Below, piece after piece: positions 1-8,913 of a stretch of DNA of 64,000 nt. Under the pieces are notes generated by a model. It did not search any database and was not told where the DNA came from. It saw nothing but the letters and a program-made list of their open reading frames with translations. A program made the translations under genes and the position numbers. The number at the start of each line of letters is the position of its first letter. Positions within the stretch are counted from its first letter, which is position 1. Where the stretch lies: the NCBI RefSeq assembly GCF_016907875.1, contig NZ_JAFBCU010000001.1:868001-932000 (forward strand). The letters are read 5' to 3'. This DNA comes from Arthrobacter roseus. GTDB taxonomy: Bacteria > Actinomycetota > Actinomycetes > Actinomycetales > Micrococcaceae.

Positions 1-155
1 GTTGGTCCATGCACTGATCTTCACGTTCGTCAAGGAACTTTCGTGTTTTGCGCATACTATCCACTGCCCGACTTCTAGCCCGTCTGACCTGCGGTAACGC
101 CTGTCGGCGTGTCGAAAACGTGATAAACTGAGGACCGGGAAAGGGGAAAGTTCAT

Positions 156-638
156 ATGGTTTTTGAGGTCGGCGAAACAGTAGTTTATCCTCACCACGGC
201 GCAGCGAAGATTGAGGAAATCAAGAAGCGCACCGTTAAGGGTGAGGAGAAGATGTATCTCAAGCTACGGGTCGCCCAGGGCGATCTCGTGATTGAGGTTC
301 CGGCAGAGAACATTGACCTCGTTGGGGTTCGCGATGTCGTTGGTAAGGAAGGTTTGGAGCGCGTTTTTGACGTTCTTCGGGCCGAGTTCACGGAAGAGCC
401 CACCAACTGGTCACGTCGTTACAAGGCCAACTTGGAGAAGTTGGCTTCCGGCGACGTCATCAAAGTAGCTGAGGTTGTCCGTGACCTATGGCGACGAGAC
501 AATGACAGAGGGCTTTCCGCGGGCGAGAAGCGGATGCTTGCCAAAGCGCGGCAGATCCTCATTTCGGAACTTGCACTGGCGGAGAAGACCGACGAAGAGA
601 AGGCTGCAAGCGTTCTCGATGAGGTCCTTGCTTCCTAA
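156..638 (+). CDS. carD: CarD-family transcriptional regulator
   Basis: CarD binds the RNA polymerase beta subunit and stabilises open promoter complexes, notably at rRNA promoters in actinobacteria (known for the family). The 160-residue protein has the N-terminal RNAP-interaction fold (about residues 2-60, opening [13 protein letters not shown]) and a helical C-terminal DNA-binding part with the conserved tryptophan in EPTNWSRRY at residue 85, the same position as in Mycobacterium tuberculosis CarD. The length is normal. The start is ATG, with the purine-rich Shine-Dalgarno GGGAAAGGGG upstream and a plausible -10 (TAAACT) around 124-129. cysS follows directly. The ispD/ispF genes that often sit behind carD in actinobacteria are absent here. 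Confidence 0.95.
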   Translation: MVFEVGETVVYPHHGAAKIEEIKKRTVKGEEKMYLKLRVAQGDLVIEVPAENIDLVGVRDVVGKEGLERVFDVLRAEFTEEPTNWSRRYKANLEKLASGDVIKVAEVVRDLWRRDNDRGLSAGEKRMLAKARQILISELALAEKTDEEKAASVLDEVLAS

Positions 639-672
639 TTCATCGCGTACGTGATGAACGTTAATGATTTGT

Positions 673-705
673 GAAGGCGATCGGTCCATTGGATCGGTCG
701 CCTTC
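673..705 (+). terminator. Hairpin between carD and cysS
   Basis: GAAGGCGATCGGTCCA and TGGATCGGTCGCCTTC form a stem of about 14-16 pairs, including two G-T wobbles. There is no real T-tract after it (TTCTGCG). It may terminate or attenuate carD transcription, since it ends only about 25 bases before the cysS start. The hairpin is seen directly; its function is inferred. Confidence 0.5.
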
Positions 706-729
706 TGCGTGTTCGGATATCCTTGAGCG

Positions 730-2160
730 GTGAGCTTGAGATTTTATGACACCGTGACCGCGCAGGTCCGGGACTTCGTTCCCTTGGTCCCCGGGCAGGT
801 GAGTCTCTATTACTGTGGAGCCACGGTTCAGGGTGACCCGCATGTAGGTCATCTTCGTTCGGCTATTGCTTTCGATCAGCTCACCCGTTGGCTGGAGGCC
901 AGGGATCACAGGGTTACTGTGGTGCGGAACGTGACCGATATCGACGACAAAATCCTGCTGAAGTCTGCAGAGTCGTTCAGCGATGCCCCGCCTCCGGGCG
1001 CCGTCGTGAGGGAACCATGGTGGGCGCTAGCTTACCGCTTTGAACAGGTATTTCTGAGCGCCTATGACGTTTTGGGCGTCAGGCGACCCACGTATGAGCC
1101 GCGCGCGACAGGACACATACCAGAGATGCACGCCCTGATCTCTGCCCTGATCGAACGGGGTCACGCCTATCCGGGCACGGATGCCTCGGGTGACGTCTAC
1201 TTCGACGTCCGCTCGTGGGATGCATATGGTTCCCTGACCCATCAGGACATCGATGAGATGCAGGCAGCCACCGATGCGGATCCGCGTGGAAAACGCGACC
1301 CACGCGATTTTGCGTTGTGGAAGGGCCATAAGGAGGGTGAGCCGGAGAGTGCCGCATGGGATAGTCCCTGGGGACGGGGACGTCCGGGATGGCATCTGGA
1401 GTGCTCGGCAATGGCGGCGAAGTACTTGGGTTCCCGGTTCGATATCCACGGTGGCGGCCTTGACCTGCGCTTCCCGCATCACGAGAACGAGCTCGCCCAG
1501 TCAACGGCTGCGGGTCAAGATTTCGCTAATTTCTGGATGCATAACGGCATGGTGACGTTCCAGGGAGACAAAATGTCCAAGTCGCTCGGTAACGGTGTTG
1601 GCCCTGACGAGTTGCTTGCCAAGGCCAGCCCTCGTGTGGTCCGGTATTACCTTGGCCAGGCCCACTACCGTTCCGTCCTCGATTACCGCCCCTCGTCGCT
1701 GGAGGAGGCCGCAGCTGCCGTTGCCCGCATCGATGGGTTTATCGCCAAGGCGAGCGTCCGCGTGACCGGCGCGGAGGGACGGATCCCGGAACAGTTTGCA
1801 CTCGCTATGGACGATGACCTAAACATTCCGCAGGCTTTGGCCGCTCTCCATCAGTCGGTCCGGGCTGGCAACACTGCCCTCGCTTCGGGGGATACGACGG
1901 TCGTGGACCGTGCCCTTGGTGAAGTGCTGGCCATGACTGAGGTGCTGGGACTGGACGACGCCGGCGTGGCCGATGGCGCGGGCGGACCGGAACTGAAGGC
2001 GCTCGGAACGCTGGTGCAGGGTCAACTCGATCTTCGCGCTGAAGCGAAATCATCGAAGGACTGGGCTCGGGCGGACGCGATCAGGGATGCTCTGGCGGTT
2101 GCCGGAATCACTATTGAGGATTCATCTGACGGCTCCACCTGGAACCTGAATCCGCGTTAG
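730..2160 (+). CDS. cysS: Cysteine--tRNA ligase
   Basis: Class I aminoacyl-tRNA synthetase that charges tRNA-Cys with cysteine in the cytoplasm. The 476 residues show the zinc-ligand cysteine C29, the HIGH signature as PHVGH (37-41), a second zinc-site region around WHLECSAMA and HHENELAQS, and the KMSKS loop at 281-285, followed by the helical DALR-type anticodon region. The start is a GTG (MSLRFYDT) with a weak ribosome-binding site. It lies downstream of carD and upstream of rlmB, a common actinobacterial order. The mycothiol paralogue MshC is shorter and lacks this full C-terminal part, so CysS is preferred. Confidence 0.95.
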   Translation: MSLRFYDTVTAQVRDFVPLVPGQVSLYYCGATVQGDPHVGHLRSAIAFDQLTRWLEARDHRVTVVRNVTDIDDKILLKSAESFSDAPPPGAVVREPWWALAYRFEQVFLSAYDVLGVRRPTYEPRATGHIPEMHALISALIERGHAYPGTDASGDVYFDVRSWDAYGSLTHQDIDEMQAATDADPRGKRDPRDFALWKGHKEGEPESAAWDSPWGRGRPGWHLECSAMAAKYLGSRFDIHGGGLDLRFPHHENELAQSTAAGQDFANFWMHNGMVTFQGDKMSKSLGNGVGPDELLAKASPRVVRYYLGQAHYRSVLDYRPSSLEEAAAAVARIDGFIAKASVRVTGAEGRIPEQFALAMDDDLNIPQALAALHQSVRAGNTALASGDTTVVDRALGEVLAMTEVLGLDDAGVADGAGGPELKALGTLVQGQLDLRAEAKSSKDWARADAIRDALAVAGITIEDSSDGSTWNLNPR

Positions 2161-2234
2161 CCCTGGACAACACCGATTTTTTCGGTCCGCGTAGACTGTA
2201 CACATTCTCGACTTCTATCCAAAGGTGATTCTCC

Positions 2235-3233
2235 ATGGCCAATACCGGACGCCCCGGGGCTGGGCGCAAGAACAAAAAGGGGCCTTCCGCTGGTACCGGT
2301 GGGCTCGGCCGTAAAGCGCTGGAGGGCAGGGGCCCTACTCCCAAAGCGGAGGATCGCACGTACCACAAGGCTTATAAGAACAAGGAGCTAGCGGAGCGGT
2401 CTGCAACCAAGCATTCCGGTCGTGGGCCGGCCGGAGCACGCGGCGGTTCACGCGGGGGACGCAGCAAGAACGCAGAGGAAATGGTCACCGGTAGAAACTC
2501 GGTGGTCGAGGCTCTGCGTGCGGGGATCCCTGCGAAAGCACTGCATGTTGCGGTTCGCATCGATATGGATGACCGTGTCCGCGAGTCGTTGAAGGCCGCG
2601 ACGGAACGCGGCATTCCCGTGATGGAAACGGGAAGGCCCGAGCTGGACCGGATGACGGACGAGGCCATCCACCAGGGCCTGGCCCTGCAGATCCCACCAT
2701 ATGAGTATGCGGAGCCGGTTGATCTGGCCGCGGAGACTTTGGAGAAGTGGCACAAGGGTCATGTGGGCAATGCACCCTTGTTTGTGGCTCTGGACGGCAT
2801 CACGGATCCACGGAACCTTGGAGCCATTATCCGGTCGGTATCTGCGTTTAGCGGGCACGGCGTGATTGTGCCCGAACGTCGTTCGGTGGGCGTCACGGCG
2901 TCCGCATGGAAGACCAGTGCCGGTGCTGCCGTGCGAGTCCCCGTGGCCCGTGCTGGAAACCTGAACAACACGCTCAAGACGTTCAAGAAGATGGGCATCT
3001 TTGTCTTGGGATTGGATGGCGACGGCGATATTTCGTTGCCGGATCTGGCGCTTGCGAAGGATCCTATTTGCCTGGTGGTCGGCTCCGAGGGCAAGGGGCT
3101 GTCCCGGTTGGTGCGCGAGAACTGCGATCAGATTGTTTCCATTCCGATCAATTCCGCCATGGAGTCTCTTAACGCATCGATGGCTGTGGGCATCAGTCTG
3201 TATGAGGTTTCCCGGCAGCGGTCCGCGCGTTGA
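2235..3233 (+). CDS. rlmB: 23S rRNA 2'-O-methyltransferase RlmB (SpoU family)
   Basis: SAM-dependent SPOUT methyltransferase expected to methylate the ribose of a conserved 23S rRNA guanosine (G2251 in E. coli numbering). The 332 residues begin with about 80 residues rich in Lys, Arg and Gly (GRPGAGRKNKKG and similar), which is probably an unstructured RNA-binding extension. Then come the SpoU substrate-binding domain (from VTGRNSVVEAL) and the knotted catalytic domain with motif 1 DPRNLGAIIRS (Asn near residue 194), motif 2 VVGSEGKGLS and motif 3 ESLNASMAVGI. The start ATG follows AAAGGTGATTCTCC. glgX begins 16 bases after the stop, so co-transcription is possible. Confidence 0.92.
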   Translation: MANTGRPGAGRKNKKGPSAGTGGLGRKALEGRGPTPKAEDRTYHKAYKNKELAERSATKHSGRGPAGARGGSRGGRSKNAEEMVTGRNSVVEALRAGIPAKALHVAVRIDMDDRVRESLKAATERGIPVMETGRPELDRMTDEAIHQGLALQIPPYEYAEPVDLAAETLEKWHKGHVGNAPLFVALDGITDPRNLGAIIRSVSAFSGHGVIVPERRSVGVTASAWKTSAGAAVRVPVARAGNLNNTLKTFKKMGIFVLGLDGDGDISLPDLALAKDPICLVVGSEGKGLSRLVRENCDQIVSIPINSAMESLNASMAVGISLYEVSRQRSAR

Positions 3234-3249
3234 TTCTTGAGTTCCGTCA

Positions 3250-5361
3250 ATGAGTGATCCGCAATTCGAGGGCGCCTCCGTGGCGTCCTCTGCGGGTGCT
3301 TTTGTCCGTAGCGGAAGCCGGTCAAGACCTTTTCCTTTGGGAGTAACCATCGGATCGGATGGCCTCGGGGCAAATGCCGCGGTATTTGCGCCTGCCCAGA
3401 CGGGCCTCACAGTGCATTTTCGTTCTGCAGACGGTCGCTGGAGTTCGGTCCCGCTGACAGATTTCACCGACGGGGTCCATCATGGGATCGTGCCAGGGTT
3501 GGAGGCGGGGTGTCTTTATGGCGTGTGGCCCCAGGGTCGCTCGCTTCATGGCGCACCGGAAAAGTCGCAGCTGTTGCTGGACCCGTATGGGCGTAGCGTC
3601 GAAACGATCCCTACGGACGCGGGGGTGCAGTATTGGTCGGCCGTCGTCGATCCTGCGTTCGATTGGGGTAATTCTTCCCGTCCCGGGATTCCGCTGCGGG
3701 ACACGGTGATCTATGAGGCGCATGTCAAAGGACTGACAGTCGCCCATCCGGACATCCCCGAAGAGCTTCGTGGGACCTACGCGGGATTAGCTCACCCTGT
3801 GATGATCGAGCACCTGACTGCCCTCGGTGTGACGGCGGTGGAATTGCTGCCCGTGCATTTTCACATAGACGAGCCACACCTGCGTAGCTTGGGCCTTAGC
3901 AATTATTGGGGCTACAACACGCTCGGTTACTTTGCGCTTCACACTGAGTACGCCACGGAGTCCGCACGCAGCGCCGGGCCCAAGGGTGTGCAGGACGAGT
4001 TCAAGGGCATGGTGCGGCTCCTACATGAGGCCGGACTCGAAGTGATCCTCGACGTTGTGTATAACCACACTGCCGAGGGCGGTGCTGATCAGCCGGCCCT
4101 GAGCTGGCGGGGGCTGGGCGAGCAAGAGTATTACCGCCACCATCAGGATGGCAGCTACGCGGACACCACCGGGTGTGGAAATACCCTGGATTTCTCGCAG
4201 CCGTGGGTCGTGCAGTTTGCTCTGGACTCGCTGCGGTACTGGGTAGAGGAGTTCCGCATCGACGGATTCCGTTTTGATCTTGCGGTGTCACTGGCCAGGG
4301 ATGCAAGCAACCGTTTCGACCCCTGGCACGCCTTCCTGGTTGCGGCTCGCGCAGACCCCTCTCTGTCCGGCGTCAAGCTCTTCGCCGAGCCGTGGGACGT
4401 GGGGCAGGACGGTTGGCAGACGGGTCGTTTCCCCGTGGGATGGGCGGACTGGAATGACAGGTTCAGGGATACGGTCAAGGACTTCTGGTTGGCGGATGCT
4501 GCATCAATGCACGACGGCGGCGGAGCAGGTTCGGTGGCGCATATCGCCGGTTGTCTGGCTGGTTCCGCGGATGTTTTTGCTCCGTCGGGCCGTTCTCCCT
4601 TGGCCTCGTTGAACTTCATCACCTCGCACGATGGTTTTACCCTGACTGATCTGACCGCCTACAACAGCAAGCACAATGAGGCCAACGGAGAGCACAACCG
4701 TGACGGCCATAGCGATAATCGGAGCTGGAATCATGGTGCGGAAGGGGCTACGCAGGACGCCGCGATCCTTCGATCCAGGGATCAGACTGCTCGCAACCTG
4801 ATGGCCACACTGTTGCTTTCCCTCGGCATTCCCATGATCACGGCCGGAGACGATCTGGGTCGTTCGCAGCAAGGAAACAACAATGCATATTGCCAGGACA
4901 ACGAGATTGCTTGGCTTGATTGGACGCGTAGTGGCCGCCAGCGGAAGATGTTCCACACCACTCGATCGCTGCTGAAGATTCGCCGTGAGTTCCTGGCGCA
5001 TCAGCCGTACAGCTACCCGACGCGGGGTGACAGCTCATACCTGCTGTGGTTCAACGCGGAGGGACAACCTATGACTCAGGAGCAGTGGGGATCAGATAGG
5101 GTCGTGCAGCTGCTGCTGGGGTCACCGAACGGTATTCTCGACGGTCTTATTGTTGTTAACGGAGGGCTAAAGAACGTGGACGTTGTCTTGCCTCATCCTG
5201 CCGCGCTACGTGAGTTTGGATTATCGGAGGATGATGTCCTGTTATTCGATCGCAGATTCTCCACAGCGGTAACCGATTCGCGGCGCGGTCGCGTCACAGA
5301 GGGTGGACAGCAAGATCATGTGGAGGCAAACACTGTGACGGTTTATAGAGGCCGCGGCTGA
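3250..5361 (+). CDS. glgX: Glycogen debranching enzyme GlgX (isoamylase-type)
   Basis: GH13 enzyme that hydrolyses alpha-1,6 branch points of glycogen limit dextrins in the cytoplasm. The 703 residues comprise an N-terminal CBM48/isoamylase domain (about 25-150), the GH13 barrel, and a C-terminal beta domain. The catalytic triad is visible: nucleophile D343 in GFRFDLA, acid/base E380 in FAEPWDVG, and D461 in SHDGFTLTDL. The length matches GlgX/TreX proteins. The stop overlaps the start of the following ribonuclease gene by one base (TGATG), so the two are translationally coupled. It opens a large glucan-metabolism region. Confidence 0.93.
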   Translation: MSDPQFEGASVASSAGAFVRSGSRSRPFPLGVTIGSDGLGANAAVFAPAQTGLTVHFRSADGRWSSVPLTDFTDGVHHGIVPGLEAGCLYGVWPQGRSLHGAPEKSQLLLDPYGRSVETIPTDAGVQYWSAVVDPAFDWGNSSRPGIPLRDTVIYEAHVKGLTVAHPDIPEELRGTYAGLAHPVMIEHLTALGVTAVELLPVHFHIDEPHLRSLGLSNYWGYNTLGYFALHTEYATESARSAGPKGVQDEFKGMVRLLHEAGLEVILDVVYNHTAEGGADQPALSWRGLGEQEYYRHHQDGSYADTTGCGNTLDFSQPWVVQFALDSLRYWVEEFRIDGFRFDLAVSLARDASNRFDPWHAFLVAARADPSLSGVKLFAEPWDVGQDGWQTGRFPVGWADWNDRFRDTVKDFWLADAASMHDGGGAGSVAHIAGCLAGSADVFAPSGRSPLASLNFITSHDGFTLTDLTAYNSKHNEANGEHNRDGHSDNRSWNHGAEGATQDAAILRSRDQTARNLMATLLLSLGIPMITAGDDLGRSQQGNNNAYCQDNEIAWLDWTRSGRQRKMFHTTRSLLKIRREFLAHQPYSYPTRGDSSYLLWFNAEGQPMTQEQWGSDRVVQLLLGSPNGILDGLIVVNGGLKNVDVVLPHPAALREFGLSEDDVLLFDRRFSTAVTDSRRGRVTEGGQQDHVEANTVTVYRGRG

Positions 5362-5852
5362 TGGCGTTTATCACAACAGCGAGCCGGGTGAAGCCGGCTG
5401 CGCGCGCGGCATGGGCGTTGATCCTGGTGTGCCTTCTGGGCGTTGTTCTGGGTGGGTGTGCTCTGATGGCGCCCGGAGGCACGGTATCCGCACCCACAAA
5501 CCCCGCGCTGACAAATACGTCACCGTCAGCCCCCGCTTCCACTGCGCTGGTACCGGAGAATCACTCCGGGTTGCAGGGCATCGCCGAGAGTGAGCTTCCG
5601 CCGGAAGCATGGGACACGCTGGATCTCATCGGGCACGGTGGGCCTTTCCCGTTCGACCGAGATGGCCTCACCTTCCGTAATTCCGAGCGTCTCCTCCCAG
5701 CTGAACCGCGCGGTTACTACCGCGAGTACACGGTGATCACCCCTGGTGAGAGCGATCGTGGCGCCCGGCGCATCGTTGTGAGTGACGGTCTGGAAAAGTA
5801 CTACACCTCGGATCACTACAGCACTTTCGCGTTCATTGAAGAGGGACAATGA
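5361..5852 (+). CDS. Lipoprotein guanyl-specific ribonuclease (RNase Sa/N1-T1 family)
   Basis: Microbial RNase of the Sa/barnase superfamily that cleaves RNA after guanine. It has 163 residues. Residues 1-33 are a lipoprotein signal with lipobox LGGC (Cys33), followed by a Ser/Thr/Pro-rich linker (about 34-65) and the nuclease domain. The catalytic set is intact: E122 in REYTVITPG, R133 and R137, and H152 in SDHYSTF. The Glu-to-Arg spacings match RNase Sa, where these are E54, R65, R69 and H85. The two cysteines of the RNase Sa disulfide are absent. It is predicted to be exported and lipid-anchored. It overlaps glgX by one base and the barstar gene by four (ATGA), so all three are coupled. 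Confidence 0.88.
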   Translation: MAFITTASRVKPAARAAWALILVCLLGVVLGGCALMAPGGTVSAPTNPALTNTSPSAPASTALVPENHSGLQGIAESELPPEAWDTLDLIGHGGPFPFDRDGLTFRNSERLLPAEPRGYYREYTVITPGESDRGARRIVVSDGLEKYYTSDHYSTFAFIEEGQ

Positions 5853-6190
5853 CCGGGACCACAGTGGATGAGGCAATCCGGGCAGCGGCCGCGGAGGGCC
5901 GGCGCACTATCGTCATCGGCCCTGTACCATCGTTGGCGAAACTCTATGACGAGTTCGCGGCGAAGCTCCATTTCCCTGGGCATTTTGGCCACAACCTGGA
6001 TGCGCTCTATGACTGCCTGTTGGATTATGCTTTGGCTTTGAATGATCCAGTCACCCTCGTATGGGTGCTCGATCCGCAGGCTAAAGGCATCGACGTCGAC
6101 GAGGTTTGCGGCATCCTTGAGGACGTCGAAAACTACGCCTCCTCAGGCAAAGGTAAAACCGCACCGTTCACGGCTCGCGTTCTGGACTGA
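5849..6190 (+). CDS. Barstar-family ribonuclease inhibitor
   Basis: Small cytoplasmic protein expected to block the active site of the ribonuclease encoded just upstream and so protect the producer. The 113 residues contain the barstar core, with PSLAKLYDEFAAKLHFPGHFG followed in the sequence by HNLDALYDCL, which carries the Gly-x-Asn-x-Asp-Ala-x-x-Asp pattern typical of barstar-like inhibitors. ATG overlaps the ribonuclease stop (ATGA), giving coupled translation with the nuclease first. It ends 7 bases before the convergent end of glgP. Partner assignment is inferred from adjacency and from the known barnase-barstar pairing. Confidence 0.88.
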   Translation: MTGTTVDEAIRAAAAEGRRTIVIGPVPSLAKLYDEFAAKLHFPGHFGHNLDALYDCLLDYALALNDPVTLVWVLDPQAKGIDVDEVCGILEDVENYASSGKGKTAPFTARVLD

Positions 6191-6197
6191 GCGCAGT

Positions 6198-8801
6198 TCA
6201 GGCGTTCGCGACCAGGCCCAGTTCGGACCGCGAGGTCAGGTGCTGGTGAGCTGGAAGTACGCGCACTGTGTAGCCAAATGGCCCCGGATGGTTCACATCG
6301 ATCTGGCCGGCAAACACGTACCGTCCTTGCCCAAGTCCTTCCACAGCGGACAGCGCTTGAAGCGCAACATCTGTTAGCTCATCAGAATCGCTGACTCGGC
6401 CATACACCGTTTCCACCAGCACATCCTCGGGTGAGAGTGCTCCCAGGGAAATGTAGGCACTCACGTCTAGCCGGTCCCCGATGTGAGGGTCCTCTGTCAC
6501 GCCAGTGGAATCGACGTGTTCCACGGCGACAGCATCCCAGGTGTCCCGCAGCTGTCTGACGTATGTCGCCAACTGGCGGGCGGCGGCGTAATCATTGTCT
6601 CGTGCGGTGCGCCCGGACTGCGCCGCGGGAACGTACAACCCCTGAACGTAATCCTGCAGCATCCGTTCGGCGGAGACGGCAGGACCAAGCTCGGCGAGCG
6701 TATGCTTGACCATTGCCACCCAGCCGTGTGGAACGCCGTCGGACACGGCCGTGGCGGGCGCCGCATGGGCACCATAGGCTTCCTCGCGCTGTCCCTCGTA
6801 GAACAGTGGAGTGACCTGCGTTTCGAGCAGGTGGTAGAGCGCCGCCGATTCGATGTCATCTCGTTGCTCTCCCGGCGTTCCTGGTTCTGCCGTGGGAATG
6901 GCCCAGCCGTTGTGGCCGTCGTACATTTCATCCCACCAACCGTCGAGAACAGACAGATTGAGGCCGCCATTGATGGCGGACTTCATACCCGAGGTTCCGC
7001 AGGCTTCTAGGGGACGAAGAGGGTTGTTGAGCCAGACATCGCAGCCGGGAAACAGCGTCCTGGCCATGGCAATGTCGTAGTTGGGGAGGAATACGATCCG
7101 GTGGCGCACCTCAGGATCGTCCGTGAAGCGAACCAGGTCCTGAATCATGAGCTTGCCCTGCTCATCCGCAGGGTGAGACTTGCCGGCAATCACGAGTTGA
7201 ATCGGACGCTCGTCGTCCAGCAGTAGCGCCTTCAGCCTCGCCGGGTCCCGGAGCATGAGAGTGAGCCGTTTGTAGGTGGGCACACGACGCGCGAACCCGA
7301 TCGTGAGCACGCGCGGGTCGAGAACGGACTCGGTCCACTCCAGCTCCGACGGCGACGCGCCGCGCTTACGCCATGATGCCTTCAGCCGTAGTCGCACGTC
7401 CTTAATGAGCTGCTCGCGCATCTGACCTCGAAGTGTCCAGATGTCGGCGTCATCGACGTCGAGTGCCTTGCCCCAGGCCGGATCCAGAATGGACTCCCTA
7501 CCAAATTTTTCCCGCGCGAAGTCCGCAATGAGGGGGTCTACCCACGAGGGTTCGTGCACTCCGTTGGTGACGGAACCGATGGGTACTTCCGCGGTGTCGA
7601 ACCCAGGCCACAAACCGGAGAACATCCCGCGAGAGACCTGACCGTGAAGTTTCGCTACGCCGTTGGCGCGTTGTGCAAGTCGCAAACCCATGACGGCCAT
7701 GTTGAACTTTGTCGGGTCGCCGTCGTCATAATCTTCGTGGCCCAGGGCAAGAACCTGGTCGATGGGGACTGAAGGTGCCAGCCCAGCGGCGAAGAAATGT
7801 GAGACCTGGTCCCGCTCAAATCTGTCGATCCCGGCGGGAACCGGAGTATGCGTGGTGAATACGGTAGACGCCCGCCCTGCCGCGAGCGCTTCATCCCAGC
7901 TGAGCCCGCCGTCCATGAGTTCGCGAATTCTCTCGATGCCAAGGAAGCCGGCGTGGCCTTCATTGGTGTGAAATACCTCTGGTGCCGGAGCGCCAGTGAG
8001 CTTTTCAAAAGCGCGCAGGGCCTTGACTCCGCCCATTCCCAGCAGGAGTTCCTGCTGCAGCCGGTGGTCGCCACCGCCGCCGTAGAGCCTGTCTGTAATG
8101 GACCGGGCAGCGTCGTCGTTCGAGGGAACGTTCGAGTCGAGCAGGAGTAACGGAACACGTCCGACGTCGGCGCGCCAGATCCTGGCGTGGAGCGCCCGCC
8201 CATTGGGCAAGGGCAGGGAAATCTCCGTGGGGGTGCCGTCGGATTCGCCAAGCAGCGTCAGGGGTAGTTCATCCGGGTCCAGTACTGGGTAGGTTTCTTG
8301 CTGCCAGGCGTCACGGCTGAGAGATTGCTTGAAATATCCGGACTGGTAGAGCAGGCCTACGCCAATTATGGGCACGCCGAGATCTGATGCGGCCTTCAGA
8401 TGGTCACCGGCAAGGATGCCGAGTCCGCCGGAGTACTGGGGCAGTACGGCGCTGATGCCATATTCCGGGGAGAAATAGGCGATGCTTTCGGGGGCGTCCG
8501 GCCCCAGCGACTGGTACCAGCGCGGTTCGAAAAGGTACTCGTTGAGCTCACTGCCAAGATGGGTGATGCGATCCACCAGTTGGGGTGAGTCGGCGAGTTT
8601 CTGCAGCTGGTCTCTGCCCAGCGATCCGAGGAACACCAGGGGATCTTCGTTACTCGCTTCCCAGGCCGCCGGATCGATGTCGTGGAACAAGCGCCGAGTA
8701 GGCAGATGCCACGACCATCGGAGGTTGCGGGCCAGTTGGCCCAGCGTCGCGATGTTTTCCGGAAGCACGGTTCGGACAGTAAATCTGCGGATAGCCTTCA
8801 C
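6198..8801 (-). CDS. glgP: Alpha-glucan phosphorylase (GlgP, DUF3417-containing type)
   Basis: GT35 enzyme that releases glucose-1-phosphate from the non-reducing ends of alpha-1,4-glucans, using pyridoxal phosphate. The 867-residue protein is of the bacterial/archaeal type with an N-terminal DUF3417 domain (about 1-110). The catalytic domain is recognisable from EYGISAVLPQYSGGLGILAG, HTNEGHAGFLGIERI and the C-terminal CGTSGMKSAINGGLNLS, whose lysine (about residue 607) is the expected PLP-binding lysine. The start is GTG. It is divergent from glgE with 112 bases between start codons, so the two opposing glucan functions share a control region. Confidence 0.92.
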   Translation of the reverse strand: MKAIRRFTVRTVLPENIATLGQLARNLRWSWHLPTRRLFHDIDPAAWEASNEDPLVFLGSLGRDQLQKLADSPQLVDRITHLGSELNEYLFEPRWYQSLGPDAPESIAYFSPEYGISAVLPQYSGGLGILAGDHLKAASDLGVPIIGVGLLYQSGYFKQSLSRDAWQQETYPVLDPDELPLTLLGESDGTPTEISLPLPNGRALHARIWRADVGRVPLLLLDSNVPSNDDAARSITDRLYGGGGDHRLQQELLLGMGGVKALRAFEKLTGAPAPEVFHTNEGHAGFLGIERIRELMDGGLSWDEALAAGRASTVFTTHTPVPAGIDRFERDQVSHFFAAGLAPSVPIDQVLALGHEDYDDGDPTKFNMAVMGLRLAQRANGVAKLHGQVSRGMFSGLWPGFDTAEVPIGSVTNGVHEPSWVDPLIADFAREKFGRESILDPAWGKALDVDDADIWTLRGQMREQLIKDVRLRLKASWRKRGASPSELEWTESVLDPRVLTIGFARRVPTYKRLTLMLRDPARLKALLLDDERPIQLVIAGKSHPADEQGKLMIQDLVRFTDDPEVRHRIVFLPNYDIAMARTLFPGCDVWLNNPLRPLEACGTSGMKSAINGGLNLSVLDGWWDEMYDGHNGWAIPTAEPGTPGEQRDDIESAALYHLLETQVTPLFYEGQREEAYGAHAAPATAVSDGVPHGWVAMVKHTLAELGPAVSAERMLQDYVQGLYVPAAQSGRTARDNDYAAARQLATYVRQLRDTWDAVAVEHVDSTGVTEDPHIGDRLDVSAYISLGALSPEDVLVETVYGRVSDSDELTDVALQALSAVEGLGQGRYVFAGQIDVNHPGPFGYTVRVLPAHQHLTSRSELGLVANA

Positions 8802-8913
8802 GAGCGCAACGTTAGCGCACTTCAGTCGTTGATCGGGAGCGGTGCTAAGCGAACTTTGAATACTTCTGCTGATTTCTTAGCAATCGGTCCTGATTGTCGA
8901 TAACGTCTAACTT

